A stretch of 64,000 bases of DNA from Chlorobiota bacterium. Lineage in GTDB: Bacteria > Bacteroidota > Ignavibacteria > OLB7. The first letter of the stretch is position 1. Each line of letters begins with the position of its first letter. The position numbers were made by a program, and so were the translations under genes. The stretch spans positions 372,001 to 436,000 of the forward strand of contig JAQBOZ010000028.1 in NCBI GenBank assembly GCA_028287785.1, written 5' to 3'. Below are positions 42,457-51,079 of the stretch, in pieces. A model generated the notes under the pieces. The model saw only the letters and a list, made by a program, of their open reading frames with translations. It searched no databases and was not told the origin of the DNA.

Positions 42457-43269
42457 GTGAATCGGAATCGCGATCGAATCGATATCCTCAACAATCATTT
42501 TTCTGACCCGGAACAACGCGTGGACGCAACTGAATTCTGGTCGATCTGCTCGGCAAACGGCATGGCTCTCTCACGGGAGCAGATGGCGCAGTTCGAACGC
42601 TATGCGGGCGACCTCATTTACTGGAACGAGAAGGTCAACCTGATCTCCCGCCGGGATATCGAGCATGTGTGGCTGCATCATATCCTTCATTCGGTGTCGA
42701 TCGCCTTCACGGGCGAACTGCCGAAATCGGGGAAGGTGCTCGATATCGGCACCGGTGGAGGGCTGCCGGGCATCCCCCTGAAGATCCTCAACCCGAAGTT
42801 CGATATCACCCTGCTGGATTCCATCGCCAAGAAAGTGCAGACGGTGGGGATGATGGCCGGGCATATCACCGTTCATGGGCTTCGCGCAATCCGCCAGCGG
42901 GCGGAGGAGCTGCCGAACGATCCCAAGTTAAAGGGACCGTATGATCTTATCGTCTCCCGCGCCACCGCCCCGCTGGTCGATCTGATGAAGTGGTCGCGCC
43001 CCGTCCTGAAGCAGACAGGAAAGATCCTGACGCTGAAGGGGGGAGCGCTTACCGAGGAGATCCGCCAGGCGCAGACGAAATTCCCCGACGCGGAGATCAC
43101 CGTGATCGATCTTCGCGTCCGCGGCGCCGACTGGTTCGAGCTGGAGGAGAAGCGACTGGTGCGCGTTCGGTGGGATTCACCGGTCGCGCCGCCGGTGACC
43201 GAGACAACGACGACCGCCGCCCCGACGGAGGATGGCGAAGCGCCAACGGCACCGGAGTTGCAGGAGTAG
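42457..43269 (+). CDS. rsmG: 16S rRNA (guanine527-N7)-methyltransferase RsmG (GidB)
   Basis: A SAM-dependent enzyme that methylates G527 of 16S rRNA. The SAM-binding motif GKVLDIGTGGGLPGIPL, the preceding NLISRRDIEHVWLHHILHS and the later IVSRATAPL segment are typical of GidB. With the GTG start at 42457 the product is 270 residues; the family usually has about 210. The extra length is an N-terminal extension of about 30 residues and a low-complexity C-terminal tail (PPVTETTTTAAPTEDGEAPT). A later start at the ATG of MALSREQ (codon 36) is also possible. The position after dapA and before the Gre factor suggests co-transcription. Confidence 0.9.
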   Translation: MNRNRDRIDILNNHFSDPEQRVDATEFWSICSANGMALSREQMAQFERYAGDLIYWNEKVNLISRRDIEHVWLHHILHSVSIAFTGELPKSGKVLDIGTGGGLPGIPLKILNPKFDITLLDSIAKKVQTVGMMAGHITVHGLRAIRQRAEELPNDPKLKGPYDLIVSRATAPLVDLMKWSRPVLKQTGKILTLKGGALTEEIRQAQTKFPDAEITVIDLRVRGADWFELEEKRLVRVRWDSPVAPPVTETTTTAAPTEDGEAPTAPELQE

Positions 43270-43291
43270 TGCTCAAACTCAGGGAGGCAGG

Positions 43292-43807
43292 ATGAGCAGG
43301 GCATTTGTCAATGAGGATAACGACCAGCCGGAGGAGCTGCCGGAGATCCCGCAATCGCCGAACCCCGGCTATATCACGGCCGCCGGGCTCGCGGGATTGA
43401 AAGCCGAGCTGGCGCGACTGGAGACGGTGGACCGGCCGCCGCTCGAAACCGCGATCGCCGGGGGAGGCGGGGAGGCAGGCCAGGCGGAGACGGAACTTGC
43501 GCGGATCAGGCAGCGGGTCAAATATCTTGAGGCCCGTATCGCCAGAGCGATCGTGACCGATCCGGCGGCCGCCGCGCCGGACCATGTTCATTTCGGCGCC
43601 ATCGTCACCGTGCGCGATCAGAGCGGCCATCAGATGCGGGTGCATATCGTGGGAGAGGATGAGACCGATCCCGAGCATAACACCGTAAGCTGTTTCTCCC
43701 CTCTCGCCAGGGCCCTGATGACAAAGCAGGTCGGCGATATCGCCCTCTGGCGAAGGCCGATCGGCGATCTTGAACTGACCGTGCTGGCAATCGAGCCCGG
43801 CATCTGA
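43292..43807 (+). CDS. GreA/GreB-family transcription factor with shortened tip
   Basis: A 171-residue Gre factor. The C-terminal FKBP-like domain is intact (HFGAIVTVRDQSGHQ, VHIVGEDETDPEHNTVSCFS, LARALMTKQVGDIALWRR). The N-terminal coiled coil (AAGLAGLKAELARLETVDRP ... IRQRVKYLEARIARAIV) is recognisable but about eight residues shorter between RP and RVKYL than in E. coli GreB. It lacks the GDxSENAEY-type loop with its acidic pair; in its place is GGGGEAGQAETE. The factor could therefore bind RNA polymerase's secondary channel without stimulating cleavage. Start ATG 43292 has gggaggcag just upstream; the frame extends to 43232. Confidence 0.87.
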   Translation: MSRAFVNEDNDQPEELPEIPQSPNPGYITAAGLAGLKAELARLETVDRPPLETAIAGGGGEAGQAETELARIRQRVKYLEARIARAIVTDPAAAAPDHVHFGAIVTVRDQSGHQMRVHIVGEDETDPEHNTVSCFSPLARALMTKQVGDIALWRRPIGDLELTVLAIEPGI

Positions 43808-43838
43808 TCTATTTGTTCTTCACGTTCCCCGGACGATC

Positions 43839-45257
43839 ATGAGCTTTTCACTATTCCGCATCGCGGGCCTTGCCGCCCTGGCAATCTTTTCCGGAAGCGT
43901 TCTGCATGCCCAGCCGGAGCCGCTTGGACACTGGGATGGGGCGATCCGAATGATGGGGCAGGAGATGACCATAGCGGTTGACATCGGCCACGCCGGGGAT
44001 TCGCTCCGCGGGACGATCGATGTGCCGCAGCAGGGAGGCTTCGGCCTGAAGCTCCAGAACGTGAGCTATCATCCCCCCACGCTTCATTTCGAGCTCCCCT
44101 CCGGCCTCGGCACCGCCACGTTCGATGGCAGACGGAAGGGGGATTCCATCTCCGGCGCGTTTACGCAGGGAGAGCACCGGGGGAGCTTCGGGCTGAAGCT
44201 GGGGCCGCCCCGAAAGGACTCGACCCCGGTTGTCGCGGTTCCGTACCGGGAGGAGGAAGTCCATTTCAGAAATGATACCATCGCGCTGGCCGGAACGCTC
44301 ACGCTTCCCCGGACCGGCGCCCCCCATCCGGCCGTGATCATGATCACCGGCAGCGGCCCGCAGAACCGCGACGAGGAGCTCTTCAACTTCCGCCCCTTCC
44401 GCATCATCGCCGATCGTCTCACGCGCGATGGCATCGCGGTGCTCCGGTATGACGACCGCGGCACCGGCGAATCGAAGGGAACGTTCGCCGGATCGACCAC
44501 GGCGGATTTCGCCACGGACGCCCGCGCCGCGCTGAATTTCCTGAAGAGCCGCCCCGATATCGATCCGAAACAGATCGGCTTCATCGGACATAGCGAGGGG
44601 GGGATTATCGCGCCGATGGTGGCGGCGGAATCGAACGACGTGGCGTTTATCGTGCTGATGGCGGGGACCGGCGTCAACGGCGGCGAACTGCTGAAAGCCC
44701 AGGTGCTGGCGATCCTGAAATCGAACGGCGCGCCGCAGACGGAGATCGATCAGGCGCTCCAGTTTCAGGAGAAGCTCCAGGCGGCAATCCGCACCGGAAA
44801 GGGGATGGACGAGGTGGCCGCATCGCTCCGATCCAACATCGCCAAGAGCCTTGGCAACCTTACCCCCGAACGTCTGAAGGCGATCGGCGATACAACGCAC
44901 TACCTCGATCAGGCGATCGCCGGACAGTTGAAATTTGCCGAGACGCCGTGGTACAGGTATTTCATCGACCTCGACCCCGCCGTCGCGCTCGAGAAGGTGA
45001 AATGCCCGGTGCTGGTCCTCTTCGGCGATCTCGATGTGCAGGTCCCGGCCGAGATGAACAAGGGGGGAATCGTCGCGGCGTTGAAGAAGGGGGGAAACAG
45101 CTCATACACCGTCAAAACGTTCCCGAAGGCCAATCATCTTTTCCTGACGGCGAAAACCGGAAGCCCGAGCGAATACGCGATGATGAAGAAGGAGTTCGTG
45201 CCGGAATTTCTCGACACGATTTCAAGCTGGATCAGCGCGCGCGTGGGGAAGAAATAA
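43839..45257 (+). CDS. Secreted alpha/beta hydrolase
   Basis: A 472-residue exported protein with signal peptide (GLAALAIFSGSVLHAQ). A beta-rich N-terminal domain at about 25-130 precedes the alpha/beta hydrolase fold, with nucleophile S252 in GHSEGG. The acid and base are probably the Asp in FGDLDVQVP and the His in KANHLFL. Strand-turn elements VIMITGSGPQNRDEE and VLRYDDRGTGES are characteristic. Likely an esterase or peptidase of the secreted serine hydrolases, substrate unknown. It lies 31 bp after the Gre gene and may belong to the same transcript. Confidence 0.87.
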   Translation: MSFSLFRIAGLAALAIFSGSVLHAQPEPLGHWDGAIRMMGQEMTIAVDIGHAGDSLRGTIDVPQQGGFGLKLQNVSYHPPTLHFELPSGLGTATFDGRRKGDSISGAFTQGEHRGSFGLKLGPPRKDSTPVVAVPYREEEVHFRNDTIALAGTLTLPRTGAPHPAVIMITGSGPQNRDEELFNFRPFRIIADRLTRDGIAVLRYDDRGTGESKGTFAGSTTADFATDARAALNFLKSRPDIDPKQIGFIGHSEGGIIAPMVAAESNDVAFIVLMAGTGVNGGELLKAQVLAILKSNGAPQTEIDQALQFQEKLQAAIRTGKGMDEVAASLRSNIAKSLGNLTPERLKAIGDTTHYLDQAIAGQLKFAETPWYRYFIDLDPAVALEKVKCPVLVLFGDLDVQVPAEMNKGGIVAALKKGGNSSYTVKTFPKANHLFLTAKTGSPSEYAMMKKEFVPEFLDTISSWISARVGKK

Positions 45258-45299
45258 GCTGGGCGATGATGAGCGTATCGCCCGCGGGGCCTTATAAAC

Positions 45300-45332
45300 C
45301 AAGGGGAAGACGGCAATGCCATCTTCCCCTTG
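45300..45332. terminator. Hairpin after the alpha/beta hydrolase gene
   Basis: Perfect 11-bp inverted repeat caaggggaaga / tcttccccttg. The tail on the plus strand is not T-rich, while on the minus strand it is gtttataa. It probably ends the dapB-hydrolase transcription unit. Confidence 0.55.
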
Positions 45333-45438
45333 TCGCGTGAGCAGGATATCGTGATGAGGTCTATCACGATGATCCCGCTCGTTGAATCGTCACCGAATCA
45401 CAGCTTCAATCCTCAGGACGATGATATACGGTGGATGC

Positions 45439-45468
45439 AACGGAGCCGGCCTCTTCACCGGCCCCGTT
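45439..45468 (-). terminator. Hairpin after the ribonucleotide reductase gene
   Basis: Imperfect stem aacgg-a-gccgg / ccggc-c-ccgtt, 31 bp past the nrdJ stop. The minus-strand tail is weak in T. Confidence 0.4.
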
Positions 45469-45498
45469 GTTGAGATCTCGCGTGCGCGCGACGGATGA

Positions 45499-48400
45499 TT
45501 ATGAGCATCCGCTCGTGGTGCCGCAATCCTCGCAGACATGGCAGGCGCCGTTCTGCTTTACGCGCATCGAGCCGCAGTTGCCGCACTGCTCGCCGGTGTA
45601 GCCCTGCGCCTTCGCCGTCTGCACCTTCTTCTGGTTTTCACCGATCGGCTTCACCGGCGGGGCCACCGTGGTATCCACCGCCTTGCCGGAGACCGGCTTG
45701 GTGTAGAGCGCCTGTCCCGGCGAGAGCTTTGCCCGCCCGTTCGCGGTCCCGTTCCCCGTTCCACTGCCGTTCGCCGGGCCGTTGCCGCTGGCCTCACCGC
45801 CGGAGAGGCTTCGCCCCTCGCTGGCCGATTCATCAACGGCGCGCACGTGGATGAAATCCTCGCGTCCCAGGTACTCGTAGCCGATCGCCCTGAACACGTA
45901 GTCGATGATCGACGTTGCGTTCTTGATCGCCTCGTGGCCGAAGACCGGGCCGGCCGGCTCGAACCGGGTGAAGGTGAACGTATCAACGATCTTCTCCAGC
46001 GGCATTCCGTACTGAAGCGCCTTGGAGGCTAGCACCGCGAAGCAGTTGAGCAGCCCCTTGAAGCTGGCCCCCTCCTTGTACATATCGATGAAGATCTCCC
46101 CGAGCGTCCCATCCTCGTACTCGCCGGTCCTGAGGAACACCTTGTGTCCTCCCACCGTTGCCTCGCGGACAAACCCGTGACGGCGCTTCGGCAGGCGACG
46201 GCGTTCCGCGCGATGATAGACCTTCTCGATGATCCGCTCGTGGACCTGGGCATGCCCCACGTTTTCATCCCACGTGTTCTCATCCCCCGCCATCTCGGCC
46301 GGGTTGACCGTCACGTCGCGAAGCGTCACCTCATCCACCAGATCCCCCTCGTTCACGGAGTTGAGCGGCTGCGAGAGCTTGGAGCCGTCCCGATAGAGGG
46401 CGATGGCCTTCAGCATCAGCTTCCACGACTCGCGGTAGACGCGGGCCACCTCCTCGACGGTGGCGTGGTTCGGCATGTTGATCGTCTTGGAGATGGCGCC
46501 GGTGATGAACGGCTGCGCGGCCGCCATCATCTGCACGTGCCCCATGTAATCGATATACCGCTGGCCGTACTTGCCGCACTTGTTGGCGCAGTCGAACACC
46601 GGCAGATGATCCTCGTTCAGCCCCGGCGCCCCCTCGATCGTCATCGTGCCGCAGATGTAGCGGTTGGCGTCCTCGATCTCCGTCGCGGTAAAGCCAAGCC
46701 CCGTCAGCAGGTCGAACGAAGGGTCGTTGAGCTGGTCATCAGTGACGCCGAGCGTCGTCAGGAAATCCTCGCCGAGCGTCCATTTGTTGAACGCGAACTT
46801 GATATCGAACACGCCATCGAGCTGCTTCTCAATCGTCGCGATCTTCTCATCGGTGAAGCCCTTCTCCTTCAGGCTGGCGCGGTTGATGTGCGGCGCCCCT
46901 TCCAGCGTCCCGTAGCCCTTGATATAACGCTCGATCTCCACGATCTCCGTATCGGAGTAGCCAAGGGCGCGGAGGGCCTTCGGCACCGACTGGTTGACGA
47001 TCTTGAAGTAGCCGCCGCCGGCCAGCTTCTTGAACTTCACAATGGCGAAGTCCGGCTCGATGCCGGTGGTGTCGCAATCCATCACCAGGCCGATTGTCCC
47101 GGTGGGGGCAAGCACCGTGGTCTGCGCGTTCCTGTAGCCGTACTGCTCGCCAAGCGCCAGCGCCCGATCCCAGCATTCCTTCGCGGAGGCGGAGAGATTT
47201 GCCGGGCAGAGCGCGTGGTTCAGCCCTACCGGTTTGATCGTGAGGTTCTCGTACTCGCCATGCGGCGCGTCGTACGCGGCGCGACGATGGTTGCGGATCA
47301 CGCGGAGCATGCTCTTCGCGTTCCGCTTATAGGCGGGGAAGGCTCCAAGCTCGCGCGCCATCTCCGCGGATGTGGCATAGCTCTCACCGGTCATGATGGC
47401 GGTGATGACTGCGCTCCAGGCGCGCCCCAGCTCGGAATCGTAGGGGATGCCGGCGGTCATCAGCACCGTTCCCAGGTTGGCGTAGCCCAGCCCGAGCGTG
47501 CGATAATCGTAGCTCCTCTGCGCGATCTCCCTGGAGGGGAACTGCGCCATCAGCACCGATACCTCCAGCACGATCGTCCAGAGGCGGCAGGCATGCCGGT
47601 ATCCATCGGCATCGAAGACGCGCGTCACCGGATTGTAGAAATGCGCCAGGTTGATGCTCGCCAGGTTGCAGGCGGTATCATCAAGGAACATGTATTCGGA
47701 ACAGGGATTGCTGGCGTTGATCTCCCCATCCTTCGGGCAGGTGTGCCACTCGTTGATCGTCGTGTGGAACTGGAGGCCGGGATCGGCGCTGCTCCAGGCG
47801 GCATAGTTGATCTTCCGCCAGAGATCGCGGGCGCGGAGGGTTTTGGTGACCACGCCATCGGTACGGCGGCGAAGCTCCCACTGCCCGTTTGCATCCACCG
47901 CATCCATGAACTGGTTGGTGACACGGACGGAGTTGTTGGAGTTCTGCCCGGAGACCGTGATATAGGCCTCCCCTTCATAATGGGTGTTGTAGATATCGAA
48001 ATCGATATGATCCACCCCCTGCTCCACCAGCGTCAGCACGCGGACGATATAGTTCATCGGCACGCCGCGATTCAGAGCCCGCTGCACCAGATCGTGCAGC
48101 TCCGTTCCCGGCTGGCTGTAATCGGTGCCGGAGGCCGCGGCCGCCACCATGATCTGGTTCAGGAAGAGGTTGCAGATCTTCGAACCGGCGACAAGCGATG
48201 CCACCTTCTGCTCCTCCACCATCTTCCAGTCGGTAAAGGTCTCGATATCCGGATGGTCGATATTGAGGATCACCATCTTCGCGGCGCGGCGCGTGGTCCC
48301 GCCGGATTTGACGGCCCCCGCCGCGCGATCGGCCACCTTCAGGAAGGACATCAGCCCGGAGGAGACGCCACCGCCGGAAAGAGGCTCGCCGCCGGCGCGA

Positions 48401-49065
48401 ATCGCCGAGAAGTTGGAGCCGGTGCCGGAGCCGTACTTGAAGATTCTGGCCTCCCGCGTGATCAGATCGAAAATCCCCCCCTCGTTCACCAGATCATCGC
48501 TCACCGACTGGATAAAGCATGCATGCGGCTGCGGATGGGTGTAGGCATCGGTGGAGCGGGTCAGCTTGCCGGTCTTCGGATCGACGTAATGATGTCCCTG
48601 CGCCGGGCCGGTGATGCCATAGGCATGCGCCAGCCCCGTGTTGAACCACTGCGGGGAGTTCGGAGCGGTCATCTGCTTCAGCAGCATGTAGGCGGTCTCA
48701 TCGTAGAACGCCGCCGCATCCTCATCGCCATCGAAATATCCGTGATTCTTCCCCCAGTCCGCCCAGCAGCCGGAAAGCCGGTTCACCACCTGCCGCACGC
48801 TCCGCTCCGGCCCAAGCACAGGCTCCCCGTTCTCCTCCAGCACAGGCTTTCCATCGGCACCGGTCTGGGGCACCCCCGCCTTGCGGAAGTATTTCTGCAC
48901 CAGGATATCCGTGGCAACCTGCGACCATGCCTTCGGCACCTCGATATCGTGCATCTCGAACACCACCGAGCCGTCCGGGTTTCGCAGCACCGATGAGCGG
49001 CGCGCGTACTCGAACTGATCGTATACATTCTGGCCTGCTTGGGTGAAGAGGCGGGTAATCTTCAT
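45499..49065 (-). CDS. nrdJ: Adenosylcobalamin-dependent ribonucleotide reductase (class II)
   Basis: A 1,188-residue class II RNR that makes deoxyribonucleotides using B12. The catalytic cysteines are in PHACFIQSVSDD, NPCSEYMFLDD and DDTACNLASINL; the SNNSVRVTNQFMDAV segment lies in the barrel. The C-terminus is a cysteine-rich ribbon (CGNCGSMRVKQNGACHVCED, CGTTSGCS) that supplies redox cysteines. About 250 residues between the barrel and the tail carry the usual helical ATP/dNTP-responsive region. A Shine-Dalgarno aggag precedes the ATG by 10 nt. It is oriented away from the DnaA-box cluster at 49.5 kb. No class I or III RNR appears in the window. I looked for a cobalamin riboswitch upstream and did not see one. 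Confidence 0.95.
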   Translation of the reverse strand: MKITRLFTQAGQNVYDQFEYARRSSVLRNPDGSVVFEMHDIEVPKAWSQVATDILVQKYFRKAGVPQTGADGKPVLEENGEPVLGPERSVRQVVNRLSGCWADWGKNHGYFDGDEDAAAFYDETAYMLLKQMTAPNSPQWFNTGLAHAYGITGPAQGHHYVDPKTGKLTRSTDAYTHPQPHACFIQSVSDDLVNEGGIFDLITREARIFKYGSGTGSNFSAIRAGGEPLSGGGVSSGLMSFLKVADRAAGAVKSGGTTRRAAKMVILNIDHPDIETFTDWKMVEEQKVASLVAGSKICNLFLNQIMVAAAASGTDYSQPGTELHDLVQRALNRGVPMNYIVRVLTLVEQGVDHIDFDIYNTHYEGEAYITVSGQNSNNSVRVTNQFMDAVDANGQWELRRRTDGVVTKTLRARDLWRKINYAAWSSADPGLQFHTTINEWHTCPKDGEINASNPCSEYMFLDDTACNLASINLAHFYNPVTRVFDADGYRHACRLWTIVLEVSVLMAQFPSREIAQRSYDYRTLGLGYANLGTVLMTAGIPYDSELGRAWSAVITAIMTGESYATSAEMARELGAFPAYKRNAKSMLRVIRNHRRAAYDAPHGEYENLTIKPVGLNHALCPANLSASAKECWDRALALGEQYGYRNAQTTVLAPTGTIGLVMDCDTTGIEPDFAIVKFKKLAGGGYFKIVNQSVPKALRALGYSDTEIVEIERYIKGYGTLEGAPHINRASLKEKGFTDEKIATIEKQLDGVFDIKFAFNKWTLGEDFLTTLGVTDDQLNDPSFDLLTGLGFTATEIEDANRYICGTMTIEGAPGLNEDHLPVFDCANKCGKYGQRYIDYMGHVQMMAAAQPFITGAISKTINMPNHATVEEVARVYRESWKLMLKAIALYRDGSKLSQPLNSVNEGDLVDEVTLRDVTVNPAEMAGDENTWDENVGHAQVHERIIEKVYHRAERRRLPKRRHGFVREATVGGHKVFLRTGEYEDGTLGEIFIDMYKEGASFKGLLNCFAVLASKALQYGMPLEKIVDTFTFTRFEPAGPVFGHEAIKNATSIIDYVFRAIGYEYLGREDFIHVRAVDESASEGRSLSGGEASGNGPANGSGTGNGTANGRAKLSPGQALYTKPVSGKAVDTTVAPPVKPIGENQKKVQTAKAQGYTGEQCGNCGSMRVKQNGACHVCEDCGTTSGCS

Positions 49066-49152
49066 AAATCGATTCTCCTGGAAACTGCCGTTTTGCAGTA
49101 CGTATAGAAGTAAAAAGGAAGGAAAAAGTGCACTCCGGCCCCCATTCCGGCC

Positions 49153-49214
49153 TTGTCACCCTGAGCGAGGCGAAGCGTCCGGAACCGGAGGCATCACTTC
49201 GCTCAGCACGACAA
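49153..49214. repeat. Imperfect inverted repeat of REP type
   Basis: Left half ttgtcaccctgagcgag-gcgaag and right half cttcgctcag-cac-gacaa are reverse complements with a few mismatches, around a loop rich in ccggaaccgg. The core ctgagcgaagcgaag is a repeat type seen in many bacterial genomes. Single copy in this window. Confidence 0.7.
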
Positions 49215-49491
49215 ACCGGGGCCGCTCGCACGGCCGATCCATCCCGAGACAGACCAATATACTGCCGCCGAAAAGGGGGGTGGAAGCACATTATTCAATA
49301 GCGATAACAGACATAGAACATTCCCGTTCTCCGTGCCGAAATGGCGGTCGAGCGCCGGGCGATACCAAAAGTCCATGCCAAAAGCGAACACTTTTCATCA
49401 CGGAAAATTTATTCCGCCCCCTCCCGCCCAGATGAGCGTCTCGCCCGCCGATCCGTCACCGCCGACCCTGCCCGACAATGCGAATAACAGG

Positions 49492-49531
49492 TTTCCCACA
49501 GCCTGGCACCGGAGTTATCCACATATGCACA
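49492..49531 (+). promoter_or_regulatory. Cluster of DnaA-box-like nonamers
   Basis: TTATCCACA at 49515-49523 is a perfect DnaA box. ATATGCACA at 49523-49531 differs at one base, and TTTCCCACA at 49492-49500 at two. All lie on the plus strand within 40 bp, upstream of the rightward gene and about 430 bp upstream of nrdJ. Confidence 0.5.
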
Positions 49532-49655
49532 CCTGCCATATGACCGGAGCCCGGCCCTGATGATTTCCTGATTGACCGCCGCTTACTTACGTTGCGTCCC
49601 CGATCGATGGAAGAGAACCGCATCGGCTACATGAAATGATCGCGACGGCAGCCAT

Positions 49656-50012
49656 ATGAATTTCGAAACGCTACGCGCCTGTTGCCTGGATAAACCCGGA
49701 ACCACGGAGGGAACTCCGTTCGGCGAGGGCGTTGTCGTATTTTCCGTCATGGGAAAGATGTTCGCCCTGACGCCACCGGAGGCCATCCCCTTATCGATCA
49801 ATCTTAAATGCGATCCCGGGCTTGCCGTGGAATTACGCGACCGATACGAGGCGGTCCGGCCCGGATATCACATGAACAAGAAACATTGGAACACGATCAT
49901 CCTCGATGGAACAATATCTCAGCGGGAGATTTTTGAAATGATCGATAATTCCTACCGCCTCGTGGTCCGCACGCTGAAAAAACCGGAGCGGACGGCGCTT
50001 GAAGGCATGTAA
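49656..50012 (+). CDS. MmcQ/YjbR-family DNA-binding-like protein
   Basis: A 118-residue cytoplasmic protein of the MmcQ/YjbR fold, which resembles a CyaY/DNA-binding domain. Conserved parts are CLDKPGTTEGTPFGEGVVVF, GKMFALTPPEAIP, SINLKCDPGLAVELRDRYEA and PGYHMNKKHWNTIILDG. The family's role is not established; DNA binding is suggested by structure in some members. It is the first plus-strand gene after the nrdJ intergenic region. Confidence 0.88.
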   Translation: MNFETLRACCLDKPGTTEGTPFGEGVVVFSVMGKMFALTPPEAIPLSINLKCDPGLAVELRDRYEAVRPGYHMNKKHWNTIILDGTISQREIFEMIDNSYRLVVRTLKKPERTALEGM

Positions 50013-50218
50013 AATTTTGCGTGGATGTTTCGAAGAATGTTACCGGACGGCACAGCCTCGCATCATCGAATTTCAGTGCTAATTACCAGCCCCGTTTTCC
50101 GACGCGGAGCCTTGAATTTCCGCGCTCATATTCCCCGGCACTCTCAACAGAATGGGCCAATAGCCCATTAACGAAGGCCCTTCCAGGCTTCCGTTCAAGC
50201 ACTCTTACGGAGATAGTA

Positions 50219-51079
50219 ATGCCAGTTGACGTCGAACGGCTTGTCGAAATCGAATTGTTCGCCCTGCTCGATCGCGAGGACCGCCAGGAGCTGGCCGATG
50301 TGGTCGATTATATCAAGCTCGACGCCGGAGAAATATGTTTCGAAACCGGCGAGCCGGGGGATTCCATCATGATGGTCCTGAGCGGCGCCGTCGAATTATC
50401 GGTGCGCGATACCGTCGGGCAGAAAATCATCCTGACCATGGCCGAACACGGCGATTTATTCGGCGAATTATCGCTCGTTGAAAGCGGCCCCCGAACGGCA
50501 ACCGCGGTTGCAACCGAGCCAAGCGAGGTTATCGTGCTGGATCGCGGCGATCTCCTCCTTTTCTTCAAGAAGAATCCCGATGCCGCGCTCCACATGCTGG
50601 CGGCAATGAGCAGCATCACCCGCAAGGCCGATGACCTCCTCCGCACGCGGGTGTCGCGGAACGTAAACGAGGAGATCGAGGTGCACCTGACGGTGATCGA
50701 GCGGATCGCCGACTGGATCGCCGTGTTCAGCGGGAGCATGGGTTTTCTGTCGCTCAACGCCCTATGGTTCATGGTATGGATCATCATCAACACCCTGCCG
50801 GTCGGCATCAGGCAGTTCGATCCTTTCCCGTTCGGGCTGCTGACAATGATCGTCTCGCTGGAGGCGATCTTTCTCTCCATCTTCGTCCTCATCAGCCAGA
50901 ACCGCCAGACAGTCAAGGACCGCGTCCGCGCCGATATCGAGTACGATATCAACGTGAAGGCGGAGATGGAGGTGGCCCATCTCCATGAAAAAACCGACAG
51001 GGTCTACGAAGCACTTCTCGAACGGATGGCGCGAATGGAAAAGCTGGTTTCCGCCCCCACACGACGGGAAAACGCCTGA
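50219..51079 (+). CDS. Cyclic-nucleotide-binding protein fused to DUF1003 membrane domain
   Basis: A 286-residue protein. Residues 15-120 are a CRP-like cyclic-nucleotide-binding domain (AGEICFETGEPGDSIMMVLS, then the phosphate-binding cassette GDLFGELSLVESGPRTATAV with Arg92). A linker helix leads to DUF1003: two membrane segments at about 168-193 and 205-226 with the signature FDPFPFGLLTMIVSLEAIFL and a C-terminal coiled coil (VAHLHEKTDRVYEALLERMA). It has no DNA-binding helix-turn-helix, so it is probably a membrane sensor rather than a transcription factor. Start ATG 50219 follows ggag by 7 nt; the frame is open from 50021. Confidence 0.88.
   Translation: MPVDVERLVEIELFALLDREDRQELADVVDYIKLDAGEICFETGEPGDSIMMVLSGAVELSVRDTVGQKIILTMAEHGDLFGELSLVESGPRTATAVATEPSEVIVLDRGDLLLFFKKNPDAALHMLAAMSSITRKADDLLRTRVSRNVNEEIEVHLTVIERIADWIAVFSGSMGFLSLNALWFMVWIIINTLPVGIRQFDPFPFGLLTMIVSLEAIFLSIFVLISQNRQTVKDRVRADIEYDINVKAEMEVAHLHEKTDRVYEALLERMARMEKLVSAPTRRENA

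Larger units (their letters stand above)
49066..49655. other. 590-bp intergenic region with a REP-like repeat and DnaA-box-like sites
   Basis: No supported gene; the short frames match nothing. It contains the nrdJ leader, an inverted REP-like repeat (49153-49214) and three DnaA-box-like nonamers at 49492, 49515 and 49523. A moderately AT-rich patch lies at about 49289-49420. It lies between nrdJ (leftward) and a rightward gene. Confidence 0.6.

Noticed and set aside
46144-48996. 950-codon open frame on the plus strand antisense to nrdJ
   Set aside because: Same register effect; the minus-strand protein is a complete class II ribonucleotide reductase.
49066-49150. Cobalamin riboswitch upstream of the B12-dependent ribonucleotide reductase
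   Set aside because: I searched for the conserved B12-box pattern in the leader and did not recognise one; only a Shine-Dalgarno and a small palindrome are present.
49492-49531. Calling the DnaA-box cluster a replication origin
   Set aside because: Only one perfect box is present and no dnaA or dnaN gene is in the window; kept as a hypothesis, not a feature call.
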